From Euphorbia lathyris (Eukaryota > Streptophyta > Magnoliopsida > Malpighiales > Euphorbiaceae): DNA of 64,000 bases. Numbering within the stretch: position 1 is the first letter of the stretch; each line of letters opens with the position of its first letter. The translations under genes and the position numbers were made by a program. This document shows, in pieces, positions 20,093 through 32,902 of this stretch. The notes under the pieces are model-generated. The model was not told where the DNA came from, did no database searches, and saw only the letters and a list, made by a program, of their open reading frames with translations. The stretch is taken from positions 85,683,001-85,747,000 of the forward strand of contig NC_088913.1 of the NCBI RefSeq assembly GCF_963576675.1, given 5' to 3'.

Positions 20093-21912
20093 TGAAGGAA
20101 AATAGGCTAACGTATAGCAGCGGAAATATAAAATTTTTAACCTATTTCCATTAGCCCAAGATCCGTTAATCGTTATTTCATATAAAGAGGGATAAAAAAA
20201 TACCTTTCAGAAGTTCTATCTACTGTTGCAAACGAAGTGCCCACAACTCTTGCTTCGAGTTCCCGACCACAAAACAAAACAATTGAAGATCAAGTTAGAA
20301 TTAACCATTTATAACAACCAAAGTAGATTGTCTCTAATTAATCAACACAAGATCAAGGATAAAGAGAAAGAGATGAAAATCAATTGAACGGAAGGAAGCG
20401 GTAGATAATCTCGTCCTCGAACAGGGGGGTCGAAATTCTCTCTTTTAGTATGCTTAGGGTGTTTCGAAAATTGCATAAGGATATATCCTCTTGTATCTAA
20501 ACCCTAGTTAGATAGAATTAGGTTACTGAATAAGAATTTAATTCGGAATATAATTCTTATTTATTATCTATAATTATATCTTAAATATAAAGATAATATT
20601 AGTAACCTTATAGGATAATAATAGGAGTAATATAATCTAATTAAAACTCCTAACTTATTTATCCTTTAATTAATTTAATTCATAATCCTAATCTAATTAG
20701 AATTGATAAAATCAAATTATTATTTATGTATCTAATATACATAAAAATCGCCCCCCCCCCCTTAATTAACTGGGCCTTATTGGGCTCAGTTGGGCTTCCG
20801 TCAATTAATTAACATCTGTCTCTCTTTTGGGTTCCAAGTCTTATGTGTGACCCATTAGGTTCTTATTGCTTCTAGCCGTATGCAACTATTAAATTAATTT
20901 TCACAGAATTATATTTAATCTTTGCATAACGGAATGAGTACGCAAAATGTGATTGGCAAATTCGGAAACATTCCCCCAGAGCTATAAGAAGACATGTTGA
21001 TTCTGTCGTTGACCTTTCCGTATTAGTTACAGTATAATTCGATCCTTTATCAACTACATCCTTGAACTGAATCTTATGACTATGGATAATGTCAAGTCAT
21101 ATATAGAGAGACGTTCGTTTTACTTGTATAGGCCGAGTCAACTCCAATTAGATAGGTTAAGAGAAATCTGCATTTCAATCTTAAGTTATCACCTTGCAAG
21201 GATTTAGAGTCAAGTCTTCCACAAGCGATCCATGGACATATCTCCCATTTATCGGGAGTGATAAATGCTCAATCCAATGTATAACTATCCTGCAATTACT
21301 TCCTGTGATACCCAACGTCTGCCGTTCACACCCCAGAGTCATCTCTGTTAAGGATCGTGTTACAACAGGATCAAAGCATCACATTCCGTAATCCGGAATT
21401 ACTAATTAACATTCCTTTGAGTCTGAGGATTACTTATACCTATTAATACCAATGAGATGAACAGGTGACAAGGATGAATCTACCCATCCTGTTATCTCAA
21501 GTCGGGTCCCCAATCCTAATGAACTTCTTTTCATTGGATCCATGTAACTGTCCAGATATCTGTATATATGAAGCGTGTGAGATCAGCTTTCTGTCGCGAC
21601 AGAAGACATTGTTACATGCAAGTCTCAGCAGTGATATGTCAATCCTAAACATATTACTTGACTTGGGGTGGTTTTAAGTTTATTAGTTTATTATAAAGTT
21701 TCGTCTCACTTCATGCTTGCATGAACACTTTATAATCACTTTAAACAAACTTACGGATTTCCTTTTATTAGACTTTATTTAGTTCTTAAAAGGGATTGCC
21801 TTTATATAGTTATGAAACCATATCTCATTAAAACAAATGATATAAAGAACACTTCATTTACATTAAGTTTGTATCCTAGAACAATTGTCTATAGGACACT
21901 AAAACCCCAACA
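20093..21912 (-). repeat. LTR b, shared by beta0 and beta1
   Basis: 1820 bp, TG...CA. On its left is the primer site of beta0 (so it is the 5' LTR of beta0); on its right is the polypurine tract of beta1 (so it is also the 3' LTR of beta1). It is almost identical to LTR c apart from scattered substitutions and small indels, including a longer C run near 20749. Confidence 0.9.
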
Positions 21913-21926
21913 TACTCCCACTTGGA

Positions 21927-24900
21927 CTAAAGCCAATTGTTTCTACAACTTATCCTAGTAGAAGTTAGATGATGATCATGTACTTTCTGGGTTAAGGGCT
22001 TTGTCAACGGATCTGCAACGTTGTCCTCAGTAGGTACTCTTTCTATTCTCACATCCCCTCTTGCCACAATTTCTCTTACAATGTGGTATCACTTCAGGTA
22101 ATGCTTGGATGCATTATGAAACCGTGGTTCCTTTGCTTGCGCAATGGCTCCATTATTATCATAGTACAGTGTAATGGGATTTACAATGTCAGGCACCACA
22201 CCAAGTTCAGTAATGAACTTCCTAATCCAAACCGCTTCCTTTGCTGCTTCCGCAGCAGCGATATACTCTGACTCGGTCGTAGAGAAAGCTATGCTTCCTT
22301 GCTTGGAACTCTTCCAGCTGACCGCGCCCCCATTCAAGATAAGCAGGTATCCTGATTGGGATTTAAAATCGTTCTCATCTGTGAGATGACTTGCATCTGA
22401 AAATCCTTCTATTTTTAGATCCCCTTCTCCGTACACTAGGCACATGTCTTTAGTTCTTCTCAAGTACTTAAGAATGTTTTTGACGGCAATCCAGTGCTCG
22501 TCTCCCGGATTACCTTGGTAACGACTCATTATACTTAACGCGAACGCTACGTCAGGTCTAGTGCATAGCATAGCATACATAATCGAACCGATTGCGCTGG
22601 CGTACGGGACTACAGCCATGCGCTTCTTATCATCATCGGTTTTAGGACATTGATGATTGTTTTACTTTACTCCATGTATCATGGGTAAGTTACCTCGTTT
22701 CGATTCAAGCATGCTAAACCGCTTTAGCACCTTTTCGATGTATGTAGCCTATGAAAGACCAAGCAGTCTTCTTGATCTATCTCTGTAGATCTTTATACCA
22801 AGTATCTAAGCTGCTTCACCAAGGTCTTTCATTGAGAAGTTACCAGATAACCATACTTTTACCGACTGTAGTAGAGCTATGTCATTTCCCATTAATAATA
22901 TATCGTCCACATATAATATCAGAAATGCAACTGAGCTCCCACTTGCTTTCTTGTAAATGCAAGCTTCTTCGCAATTTTGTTCGAAACCAAATTGTTTTAT
23001 GGTTTCGTCAAAACGCTTGTTCCAGCTTCTTGATGCTTGCTTGAGTCCATAAATGGATCTCTGAAGTTTGCAAACCTTGTTTGCATCCTTTGATATGAAA
23101 CCTTCAGGTTGCATCATATATACATCCTCAAGCAAGTTTTCATTTAGGAAAGCTGTTTTCACATCCATTTGCCAAATTTCGTAATCGTAGTGAGCGGCAA
23201 TAGCAAGCATTATTCTGATTGATTTGGACATAGCCACAGGAGAGAAAGTTTCGTCATAATCAATTCCTTGCTTCTGACGATATCCTTTCGCTACTAACCT
23301 AGCTTTGTAGGTGCTAACCTTTCCATCCATGTCAGTCTTGTTTTTGAAGATCCACCTGCACCGAATGGGTTTTATCCCTTCGGGTGGATCAAGCAAAGTC
23401 CACACTTGGTTGGTGTATATGGAATCCATCTCAAAATCCATGGCTTCAAGCCATGCTTTAGAATCTGGAATGTTAAGAGCCTCTTCGTAGTTTTTGGGTT
23501 CGTCATCTAACACGGGAACCTCATCATCATCTCCCACTAGAAAATCATATCTAATAGGGAGTTCACGAACTCTTTATGATCTACGAAGGGGTGGCACTTG
23601 AGTCTCATCTAATGGGACTGCATCGGGTTCCTCAACCGCCTCTGTTGTTTCAGTCGGTGTTTCTTGTTCTTGAACTTCATCAAGTTCAATCATGCTTCCC
23701 TTTTCTGTTTCTTCGAGAAACTCTTTCTCTAAGAAGGTTGCGTGCTTGGATACTATTACTTTCTGATCATCTGGATGATAGAAGTAATATCCCATAGTTT
23801 CCTTGGGGTATCCAATGAAGAAACATATATCAGATTTAGAATCTAGTTTGTCTGACGCTATGCGTTTGACAAATGATGAACAACCCCATACTCTCATAAA
23901 TGAGAACACGGGTTTCCTACCAACAAATAATTCATATGGTGTGGAACTAGCGGATTTAGTTGGTACTCGATTTAGGGTGAAGAGAGCGGTTTCTAAGGCA
24001 TAGCCCCAGAATGTCTTTGGAAGTAATGCTGTGCTCATCATGGATCGTACCATATCTAGTAAGGTACGGTCCTCCTCTCGGATACACCATTGTGTTGTGG
24101 TGTATAGGGAGGTGTCCATTGTGAGCATATCCCACATTCAGTTAGATATTTCAGAAAATCATCTGAAAGATATTCGCCACCTCGATCGGATCGAAGTGTC
24201 TTTATTTTCTTTCCTAATTGATTTTCTACTTCATTCTTGAAGCATTTGAATTTCTCAAAAGCTTCGGACTTGTGCCTCATCAAGTAGATATAACCATATC
24301 GGGTATGGTCGTCTATGAAGCTTATGAAGTATCTGAATCCTCCTCTTGCTTGGACTGACAAAGGACCGCATACATCGGAATGTATTAATCCTAGAGTGTC
24401 TGATACACGCTCACCTTTATTGCTAAAGGGTGTCTTTGTCATTTTACCTTTTAAACATGCTTCGCATGTTTCCAATGATTCAGGATCAATTGAATTTATA
24501 AGCCCATCTTGATCTAGCTTATGTCTTTTGGTATCAATTGCGAAAACAGAAATTTTGTCATCTAGCACATAAATCCCATTTTGTGATATTCCTGAAAAAT
24601 AGAAAATCCCATCTCTATAAAAAATCGCAATGTTTGTCTTTTATTGAAATATGAAAACCGTCGTCAACAAGCCGGCTAATAGAAATAATGTTACGAGACA
24701 TCTCTGGAACATACAAACAGTTCCCTAATTCTATTACAAGCCCAAAGGGCAAATTTAAAGCATAATCTCCAATGGCGAGGGCGGCAACTCTTGCTCCATT
24801 TCCTACTCGCAAGTTTATGCTTCCTTTCTTCAATTCCCTAGTCCGATTTAGTTCCTGCATATTTGTACAAATATGAGATCCACATCCGGTATCAAGTACC

Positions 24901-25544
24901 CAAGATTCAGAATGTGAAATTGTATTTATTTCAATATAAAACATACCAGATGTTGAAGCACCGCTCTTTACCTTCTTGAGGGAGGCTAGGTACTCCTTGC
25001 AGTTCCTTCTCCAATGCCCATCTTTACCACAGAAGTGGCACTCTCCTTTGGGCTTCTTCACTTCCTTTCCCTTAGCTCTAGTGGGCATGGCTCCCTTGCC
25101 TTTCTTGGGATATTTAGGATTGGGAAAATTCCCCTTCCTCTTCTTTGATCCCTCTATGACAAGAGCCGGTATTGCCTTGTCTTTCTTCATATTGGGCTCA
25201 ACTGACTTGAGCATGTTTGCAAGCTCTTCAAGAGAGGTTTTCAAGTCATTCATCTGGTAGTTCATGATGAACTGTGAATAACTCTCTAAGAGGGATTGAA
25301 GAATTAAGTCTATGCTTAGTTCGTTATCCATCGCGAATCCAATACTAGAAAGTTTGGTAATATAGTCAATCATCTTGACACAATGTGTCATCACAGATGT
25401 GCCCTCTTGCATCCTGCAACGATATAGCAACTTGGATATCTCGTAGTGTTCGCACCTAGTCTGTTTCCCAAACAGCTCCTTAAGGTGCATGATGATGGAA
25501 TAGGCATCCATTTCCTCATGTTGCCTTTGCAATTCCGGTGTCAT
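21927..25544 (-). pseudogene. Copia gag-pol of beta1, part right of gypsy insertion in element order
   Basis: In element order: gag from MTPELQRQHEEMDAYSI at 25544, an intact zinc knuckle CHFCGKDGHWRRNC, protease WVLDTGCGSHIC with a good DTG, then a frameshift near 24620. In GAG-pre-integrase a 72-bp deletion (around 24511) removes most of the HHCC region that beta0 keeps. Integrase has D (LIHSDVCGPLS), D (LRSDRGGEY) and a frame break just at the Glu region (PQHNGVSERR, near 24060). RT spans about 23480-22800 with LYVDDILLMGND, and RNase H about 22620-21927, including an in-frame TGA near 22089. The stops at 23574 and 22803 show it is dead. Beta1 gag starts beyond element G at 37418. Confidence 0.8.
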
Positions 25545-26834
25545 TGTTAGGCATGAAATTGACTAAGATTAAACAGTTAATTTATAAGGAAATTCGGGTA
25601 TTTTTATATCATTTTGCAAGGAATAAGGGCTGATTAATGTCCTTGTGCAGATAAGCAAAAAAAAATGCTAAACTCGCTGGAAACAGCGTGTTTCGCTAAA
25701 TGCCAATGAGGAGTGGAGCCTTACTTGTGTCCAGCGGTTAAACGCCGGATTATCCAATGACGGACAGCAACAGATCGTTGGTGGCAGTGAAAGGAAAGCG
25801 GCAGGAGGAGCAGGTGAAAGTGTGTGGCGACGGGATTGCCCAAAGTAGCATGATGATTTGAAGTCTCACCCCTTTGAGTGTTCAAGGGTTAATCTAAAAG
25901 TTAATCATTTCGTTAGTTTGTTAATTGTAGTAAGTAGTTGACTTTGTGTGTAAGAAGGGTACGAAGTTGTACCAGATTTTGGACAGTCTCGGTCTTTTCC
26001 CCTTTAAATAGGAAAAGCAGAGAAGGTTTAGGGATCAGATTTTATTTTCTTTTCTAGCTTTAGTTCTTTGTATCAAATAGAATAGAAGGAGAAGAGAGCT
26101 CTCATGGAGTTTCAAGCGGTAACAACAATATTCCTCTGCTCACTGCTCGATATGAGTGAGTAGACCTTTTGAACGGGCTCGACATAGCCGACCCGGTGAT
26201 GTAAGTTTTACAACGCTTATATGAATATCTAGTATTTTGCCAATGTTGTGATCAATGAGGATTTAACTTTCTTGCGTAAGCATGTATGTATGTGTTAGAT
26301 GAATGTTAGGACACTGCTTTCATCTTCACCGATATCTCTATTGATCTCCCATCTTCGAAGCTGACAAGTTAGAAGGTTGTGTCGAGGGTTTTCTCATCTA
26401 GAAATGCAGTTTTGTTCTTAATGCTAGAAAGAACGTATCTTTAGGACGCTAAAGATGTTAGTAAATCTTAGGAGTTTGAGAACACACGACAGTTGACTCA
26501 AACTCACTTGAAAACTGATACTTTGGCTTCGTTGGCATTATCTTTTATTCATCGAATGTTGTAAGATGTAGCAAACCGTGTTCGGTCATGTAAAGCCTGT
26601 TCTCTTCCTTTAATCGTTGAAAAGTAACCCTATTTCCCTGATTGAGTAATTTGCTAGTCACTAATCAACCAATATCAAACAAACAACCATAAAGGAAGGC
26701 ATTTTTATAACACACACTGTTTAGCAACAATTTCTCTTATTTATTTGTATCACAATCCCTGTGGAGACGATACTCACTTATCACTTTATTACTTGTATCT
26801 AGTACACTTGCTAGAGTCTGTTTTTAGGACAACA
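25545..26834 (+). repeat. 5' LTR of element G
   Basis: Starts TGTTAGGCATGAAATTGAC and ends TTTTTAGGACAACA directly before AAGTTTTTGGCGCC. It contains a TATA-like CCTTTAAATAGG near 26001 and a small perfect hairpin CGCTGGAAACAGCG near 25677. 1290 bp. Confidence 0.95.
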
Positions 26835-26840
26835 AGTTTT

Positions 26841-26858
26841 TGGCGCCGTTGCCGGGGA
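26841..26858 (+). promoter_or_regulatory. Primer-binding site, tRNA-Asp type (element G)
   Basis: TGGCGCCGTTGCCGGGGA, complementary to the tRNA-Asp 3' end, 6 bp after the LTR. Confidence 0.95.
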
Positions 26859-26956
26859 TTGAGAGCAACAAGTTTATAGCTGAAATTTCTGTAAAACAGG
26901 GTGTTTTTAATCTGTGTGTTAAGGCGTGCAGGAACAAAAAGGGTCATTTTTTGTTT

Positions 26957-28211
26957 ATGCGTAGAGCTGCACCTCCTGTTTTTCCTATCGATCTCGAATT
27001 AGAGAGAACGTGTAGACGAAACAGAGCGAGAGCTCGACGTGCTAGACAAAGAGAAAGGCAAAGAGAGAGAAGAATGGCTGGAAGGGAAGGACCAGAACAA
27101 CAAGTTCCACCAAACCAAGAAGAGGAGGGAGAAAATAATAACCCTCTTGTGATGAGAATCAGAGACTACTCTAGGCCAACTACCGAGGGACACTCATCGT
27201 GTATCGTATTGCCCAACGAGGGAAACAACATGTTCGAAGTAAAAGGGTCCATGATACAAATGATTCAAGCCTCGGTGCAATTTAATGGGTTTTAATCTGA
27301 AGATCCTAATGGGCATCTTCAAGAATTCATTACCTTATGCAACACATTCAGGTCGAACAGAGGTGTCTCTGATGACGTGATCAGATTAAAGTTGTTCCCT
27401 TTTTAACTAAGGGATAAAGCAAAAACATGGCTGCGGAATTTACAGCCTGGAACAATCACGAGTTGGGAAGAAATGGCACGAGCTTTTCTGATGAAGTATT
27501 TTCCGCCTCGACAAGCCATTAAGCTACGAAATCAAGTGTCACGCTTCATACAGGATGAAGATGAGTCGTTGGCAGAAGCATGGGAAAGATACAAGGAGCT
27601 GCTCAGAAGGGTGCCAAATCATGGTATCCCCATGTGGATGCAAATGCAAAATTTTTACAATGGAGCGACCAACGTTTACAAAATCCAGATCGAATCTATC
27701 GCAAATGGTAACCCGGAAGATCTAGAGCCACAAGATTTATATGACCTAATAGATAAAGTGGTCAGCACGAGTTACAACTGGCATTCATCACGAAGTGAAG
27801 GAAAAAGGACAGGAAACGAGGATGTCGTTTCAAAACTAACAAGCCAAGTAGAACAGCTTACCCGACAGCTGGGAAAGATAAATGTCTCGTCCATTCACAA
27901 TGAACCGCCATTTAGTGAACCACCATTCACCGAAAGTTGTGGTTTTTGCGGAGGAGCTCATTTCAATATCAACTGTCCTGGAGTAAAGCAAGGAAAAGGC
28001 ACACGGGCTGAATGCGACTACGCAGGGTACAATCAGAGGAATCAGCCCAACCGTTACCCCAACACTTACAACTCGAAAACGAGGAACCATCCAAATTTTT
28101 GGATGGACAGGCCAACCGGACCAGCAAGGACAGTATCAGGAGCAGCCAAGGTATCAACAACAGCAAGGAGGACATTACCAAAGACAACCTCAGCAGCATT
28201 ATAAGCAACCT
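26957..28211 (+). pseudogene. Gag of element G (broken)
   Basis: The likely start is ATG 26957 (MRRAAPPVFPIDLELE) followed by a strongly basic Arg-rich stretch. The retrotransposon gag domain follows: SEDPNGHLQEF, LRDKAKTWLRNL, FPPRQAIKLRNQVSRFIQ. Two nonsense codons interrupt it (TAA after NGF near 27292 and TAA after FPF near 27404). A CCHC-like knuckle is seen as CGFCGGAHFNINC. A one-base insertion in the T run at 28096-28100 moves the true frame into the downstream frame, where a Gln-rich segment (QYQEQPRYQQQQGG) links to the protease region. Gag forms the particle that packages element RNA. It cannot be made intact here. Confidence 0.8.
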
Positions 28212-29276
28212 GTGCCACAAAAGGAAGAAGTCGAACCAGATATGAAAATAATGATGATGCAGTTCATGAAACAGATGCAGGCGTCATTTAAGAATCTAGA
28301 AACACAAGTCCACCATATCGCCGCGTCAACATCAAAAGGAAAAGGAATAATGCCGAGCAATACTGAGCCAAATCCTAAAGGCGACGTCATGGCAATCACC
28401 TTGAGGTCTGGTAAGGAAACTCAACCAGTTGTTTTATCTAACAAAGACGCTGAGCGTGCAGAAACATCCAAAGAGGCTGAAGGGGAACTAGAACAAGCTG
28501 TTCCTGGTTATCAAGAGGAGGAAAGGGTTTGTAAACCACCACAGCCGTATGTCCCACCAGTGCCATATCCAACACGGCTGATCAACAAGAAGTTGGAGGA
28601 GCAGAATTCTAAAGTGTTGGACACTTTGAGGAAATTGCACATCAACATACCTTTTGTGGAAGCACTAGCACAGATGCCGACATACGCAAAATTCCTCAAA
28701 GATATCTTATCGAACAAGAAGAAACTGGAGAACATTTCCATGATACAACTCAATAGAGACTGTTCGTCCATACTCCAAAACAAGCAGCAGCTTCCAAAGA
28801 AACTAAAAGATCCAGGGAGTTTTTCGATTCCTTGTTCAATTGGGAAGCTGACTATTGAAAATGCACTTTGTGACCTAGGAGCTAGCATAAACCTAATGCC
28901 TTATTCTGTGTATGCACAACTTGGGTTAGGAGAACCACAACCCACTCGTATGTCTATTCAATTAGCTGATCGTTCTGTATGCTATCCTAGGGGAATAGTA
29001 GAAGACGTGTTAGTCCAAGTAGGAAAATTCATTTTGCCTGTTGATTTCATTATAATGGACATTGACCAAGATTTGCATGTCCCTATTATCCTAGGAAGAC
29101 CATTTCTAGCAACAGGAAAAGCATTGATAGATGTAGGAGAGGGAAAGTTATTCTTAAGGATAAATGGTGAGGAAGTGATATTTAAAATGAATGAAGCAAT
29201 GAGGCGCGCGAATAATAATGATGACACTTGCTGTTTCTTAGATGATTTTCAGAGTCTTACTACTTTGCAGGAATAG
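28212..29276 (+). CDS. Gag-protease segment of element G
   Basis: This open frame carries the gag-protease linker MAITLRSGKE, a typical Athila motif, then Pro-rich sequence, and the aspartic protease region with ALCDLGASINLMPYSVY; the catalytic triplet is DLG rather than DTG or DSG, as in many Athila elements, and is followed by IILGRPFLATG, the second conserved protease loop. It ends with TAG 29274-29276; the next 18 nt and the RT frame continue in phase, so this stop is probably a point mutation in one gag-pol polyprotein. The protease would cut Gag and Pol in the particle. Confidence 0.75.
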   Translation: MPQKEEVEPDMKIMMMQFMKQMQASFKNLETQVHHIAASTSKGKGIMPSNTEPNPKGDVMAITLRSGKETQPVVLSNKDAERAETSKEAEGELEQAVPGYQEEERVCKPPQPYVPPVPYPTRLINKKLEEQNSKVLDTLRKLHINIPFVEALAQMPTYAKFLKDILSNKKKLENISMIQLNRDCSSILQNKQQLPKKLKDPGSFSIPCSIGKLTIENALCDLGASINLMPYSVYAQLGLGEPQPTRMSIQLADRSVCYPRGIVEDVLVQVGKFILPVDFIIMDIDQDLHVPIILGRPFLATGKALIDVGEGKLFLRINGEEVIFKMNEAMRRANNNDDTCCFLDDFQSLTTLQE

Positions 29277-29294
29277 GACACATTAGAAACCTTA

Positions 29295-30488
29295 TTGGGG
29301 AGTGAGGTGAACATATGCGAAGGAACAGGGTGTTCCATTGAAAGCAACTTTCCGACACCTCCGTTAGACCCTGCTATTCCAACTCATCAAGAACCACCAG
29401 AGGTACCCACTGTGCCTGTGTCTAAGCCAGAATTGAAGCCGTTGCCTGAACATCTCGAGTATGCTTTCCTGGAACCACCAAGCGGAAGTCCTGTCATAAT
29501 ATCATCAAAATTAACTCCTGATCAGAAGGCGCAACTGATGGCGGTCTTGCGAAGAAACAAGGCGGCAATAGCATGGAAAATTGATGACATAAAAGGAATT
29601 AGCCCGACAGTCTGTGTTCATAGAATCTTGATGGAAAAAGACCACCGACCAACTGTTCAGCCGCAACGTAGGCTAAATCCCCACATGAAGGAGGTTGTGA
29701 GAAAGGAGGTGATCAAACTTCTCGATGCTGGCATTATCTACCCAATATCTGATAGTGTGTGGACAAGCCCTGTCCACGTTGTGCCTAAGAAAGGCGGAAC
29801 CACCGTAGTCCTAAATGAAAAGGACGAGCTAGTCCCCACAAGAACAATAACAGGGTGGAGAGTTTGTGTCGACTACAGGAAGCTTAATGAAGCCACAAGG
29901 AAGGACCATTTCCCCTTACCCTTCATTGACCAGATGTTAGAACGACTAGCGGGGTATGCATTCTATTGTTTTCTTGATGGGTATTCAGGATACAACCAAA
30001 TCGAAATTCATTGCGATGACCAAGAGAAAACCACGTTCACATGTCCATATGGGACTTATGCTTACAGAAGGATGTCGTTCGGACTGTGCAACGCTCCTGC
30101 CACTTTTCAGAGATGTATGATGTCAATTTTTCATGACATGGTGGAGCGGACTGTGGAAATTTTTATGGATGACTTCTCGGTCTATGGAAGTTCATTCGAT
30201 AGCTGTCTAAGCAATCTTGAAGCGGTGCTCGCGCGGTGCAAGGAGACTAATTTAGTCTTGAACTGGGAAAAGTGCCACTTCATGGTGAATGGCGGAATTG
30301 TCCTAGGACATAAAATTTCTGAAAAAGGGATGGAAGTGGACAAGGCAAAAGTGAAAGTAATCGAGAAGCTGGCTATGCCTGCAAATGTCAAAGATGTGAG
30401 AAGTTTTTTGGGGCACGCAGGGTTTTATCGCCGGTTTTATAAAAGATTTTTCAAAGATAGCACTCCCATTGTCCGCCCTACTCCATAA
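29295..30488 (+). CDS. Reverse transcriptase segment of element G
   Basis: In phase with the protease frame. After a Pro-rich linker ([18 protein letters not shown]) the RT fold runs from [20 protein letters not shown] through [45 protein letters not shown] and the catalytic FMDDFSVYG (the Athila form of YxDD) to [16 protein letters not shown] frameshift at about 30445 ends the frame in VRPTP; the correct continuation ([18 protein letters not shown]) is in the next frame. All RT catalytic Asp residues are present. Confidence 0.85.
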   Translation: MGSEVNICEGTGCSIESNFPTPPLDPAIPTHQEPPEVPTVPVSKPELKPLPEHLEYAFLEPPSGSPVIISSKLTPDQKAQLMAVLRRNKAAIAWKIDDIKGISPTVCVHRILMEKDHRPTVQPQRRLNPHMKEVVRKEVIKLLDAGIIYPISDSVWTSPVHVVPKKGGTTVVLNEKDELVPTRTITGWRVCVDYRKLNEATRKDHFPLPFIDQMLERLAGYAFYCFLDGYSGYNQIEIHCDDQEKTTFTCPYGTYAYRRMSFGLCNAPATFQRCMMSIFHDMVERTVEIFMDDFSVYGSSFDSCLSNLEAVLARCKETNLVLNWEKCHFMVNGGIVLGHKISEKGMEVDKAKVKVIEKLAMPANVKDVRSFLGHAGFYRRFYKRFFKDSTPIVRPTP

Positions 30489-32322
30489 GGAGGCCGAGTT
30501 CTCTTTCAATGCAGACTGTTTGAAGGCCTTTGAGCTCTTAAAGACTAAGCTGATCAACTCACCTATACTAGCAGGACCAGATTGGGAGCAACCTTTTGAA
30601 ATAATGTGCGACGCAAGCGATACTTGTGTGGGAGCTGTTCTTGGACAGAGGATTGAGAAGAGGTTTCGACCTATCTACTATGCCAGCAAAACATTGAACA
30701 TGGCCCAGCAAAACTATACTACTACCGAGAAGGAACTTCTGGCGGTTGTGTATGCTTTCGACAAGTTCAGGCCCTACTTGGTTTTATCCAGGGTGATTGT
30801 TCACACAGATCACGCAGCGTTGCGTTACTTGTTCGCGAAACAAGATGCTAAGCCAAGGTTGATCCGATGGTTGTTATTACTTCAGGAGTTCGATTTGGAA
30901 ATTAAGGATAAAAAGGGAACGGAGAATGTTGCTGCAGATCATTTGTCAAGGATTGATCACAAGGGCAGAGTTGAACAAATAGAAATCGTGGAAAGGTTTC
31001 CTGACGAGCATCTGTATGCGGCGCAGTCTGCGCCATGGTTCACCGATATAGCCAATTACCTTGCAACTTCGCTCAAACCACACAACCTATCCACAAATCA
31101 GAAAAGGAAGTTTTTCTCTGAAATCAAGTATTATTTTTGGGATGACCCTTACCTTTTCAGGTTGTGCGCGGACCAAATCATTCGAAGATGCATATCACAA
31201 GAAGAGGGACAGGATGTTCTCAGCCATTGTCATAACCGCGAAGCAGGAGGGCACCATAGTGCAAGCCGTACCGCGGCAAAGGTTCTCCAATCAGGTTTTT
31301 TCTGGCCCACTCTTTTTAAGGATGCTAATACATTCGTTGGAACTTGCAATGAGTGCCAACGAACGGGAAACATTTCCGCTCGAAATGCTATGCCTCTAAA
31401 CAACATAGTTGTGTGCGAAATTTTTGACATATGGGGCATAGATTTTATGGGACCATTCCCAACTTCCCAAGGGAATAAATACATCCTAGTGGCTGTAGAT
31501 TATGTGAGCAAATGGGTCAAAGCACTAGCAAGTCCCACCAATGACGCCCGCGTGGTAGTCAAATTTCTGAAAAGACTGTTCACCAGATTCGGGGTCCCGC
31601 GAGCGATCATTAGTGATCAAGGGACCCACTTCTGTAATGCGAAATTTGAAAAATTAATGGAAAAACTTGGAGTCTCACACAGGGTTGCCACACCTTACCA
31701 TCCACAAACCAGTGGACAGGTGGAGATCTCCAATAGGGAGATAAAACGAATCTTAGAGAAAACCGTTGGCAACGCTCAAAAGGATTGGGCAAACAAGCTT
31801 GATGATGCTCTTTGGGCATATCGTACCGCTTATAAAACACCGATTGGAATGTCTCCTTTTCTGTTGCTATATGGGAAATCTTGTCACTTGCCGGTGGAAA
31901 TGGAACACCGCGCATTTTGGGCATTAACATTTTTAAATTTTGAGACACAGGCTGTTGGTGAACAGAGAAGTTTACAGCTGAGCGAAATGGAGGAATTCAG
32001 GCTGTTCTCATACAAAAATGCCGTGAATTACAAAGCCAGGACCAAGCAGTGGCACGACAAAAAGCTCACGAACAAGGTGTTCCATGAAGGACAACACGTC
32101 CTTCTTTTCAACTCACGATTGAGGCTCTTTCCGGGAAAGCTCAAGTCAAGATGGTCAGGACCATTCATTGTAAACCGTGTATTTGCACATGGAGCTGTTG
32201 AATTTTTCAAAGATGGGGGTGATCCTTTTAAGGTGAACGGACAAAGATTAAAACCATATTTAGAGAACGATCACACGAGGAAGATCGATACTGTTCATTT
32301 CCAGGATCCCCCAGGACTGTAA
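30469..32322 (+). CDS. RNase H and integrase of element G
   Basis: 617 codons open. RNase H spans about residues 35-165 ([54 protein letters not shown]). The integrase zinc region follows ([13 protein letters not shown], then CNECQRTGN), then the DDE core: [11 protein letters not shown] (first D), [10 protein letters not shown] (second D), [20 protein letters not shown] (E). The C-terminal part includes [20 protein letters not shown], a GPF/Y-like module; there is no chromodomain, consistent with Athila. The upstream end begins in a frameshift, so the polyprotein is broken though this part is intact. It ends with TAA at 32320-32322. Confidence 0.88.
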   Translation: MSALLHKEAEFSFNADCLKAFELLKTKLINSPILAGPDWEQPFEIMCDASDTCVGAVLGQRIEKRFRPIYYASKTLNMAQQNYTTTEKELLAVVYAFDKFRPYLVLSRVIVHTDHAALRYLFAKQDAKPRLIRWLLLLQEFDLEIKDKKGTENVAADHLSRIDHKGRVEQIEIVERFPDEHLYAAQSAPWFTDIANYLATSLKPHNLSTNQKRKFFSEIKYYFWDDPYLFRLCADQIIRRCISQEEGQDVLSHCHNREAGGHHSASRTAAKVLQSGFFWPTLFKDANTFVGTCNECQRTGNISARNAMPLNNIVVCEIFDIWGIDFMGPFPTSQGNKYILVAVDYVSKWVKALASPTNDARVVVKFLKRLFTRFGVPRAIISDQGTHFCNAKFEKLMEKLGVSHRVATPYHPQTSGQVEISNREIKRILEKTVGNAQKDWANKLDDALWAYRTAYKTPIGMSPFLLLYGKSCHLPVEMEHRAFWALTFLNFETQAVGEQRSLQLSEMEEFRLFSYKNAVNYKARTKQWHDKKLTNKVFHEGQHVLLFNSRLRLFPGKLKSRWSGPFIVNRVFAHGAVEFFKDGGDPFKVNGQRLKPYLENDHTRKIDTVHFQDPPGL

Positions 32323-32733
32323 AAGCAAGAGAACAGGGTGTCCGCTACAAACACCAATTGTAGCACAAGTAACTTTGCATTTTATTGATTTTTGTCTTTA
32401 CTTTTTTATTTTAGTTGTTTCCGTTGTGTAAAGTGTGTTTGAAGTGACTTCATCTTGAGTAAATTCTGCCTAGGCACAATTGCAAAACCTAAAAATCCTT
32501 CCAAGGGTGAGGTAGTGCAATTGTACCTGTGTTGTAGGGAAAGGAAAAATCGAAGAAATTTGGGCGGTAGGATTTTGTTATTAAATCTAGGGAAAGTGGA
32601 ACGTCCACTCCTATGCCAAATAGGCAATCATACCGCCTATTTTTCTCCTCGATAAGATTGAACGGTTGGGGGGGTATAAATGATAAAATTAAATCTTGAC
32701 CGTTCATCTACCCTCTTTTTGATTCAAAAACAC

Positions 32734-32806
32734 GCGCCTTTCTGCCAATTTGTCCAGGTGGCCAACTTTGATTCGGCCTCAAACTGACAGATTGGCGGAA
32801 AGACGC
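32734..32806. repeat. 21-bp inverted repeat before the extra ORF of G
   Basis: Arms at 32734-32754 (GCGCCTTTCTGCCAATTTGTC shortened: GCGCCTTTCTGCC...) and 32786-32806 match at 18 of 21 positions with a 31-bp loop. Two weaker dyads lie just upstream, around AGATTGAACGG / ACCGTTCATCT (32644-32710) and AAATAGGC / GCCTATTT (32618-32643). All are in the non-coding gap between integrase and the extra ORF. Confidence 0.7.
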
Positions 32807-32902
32807 CTCGTTTCCCTACTTAAAGAAGATGTATCTCAGTTCAGACCTTCTATCACCAAATTTCTTTCTTTTCTTTGAGACTTTTTTTCACAAAGGCAGT
32901 TC

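Noticed and set aside
25540..25544. Beta1 gag ending naturally at 25544
   Set aside because: The apparent end is the target duplication of element G; the frame resumes at 37183-37418.
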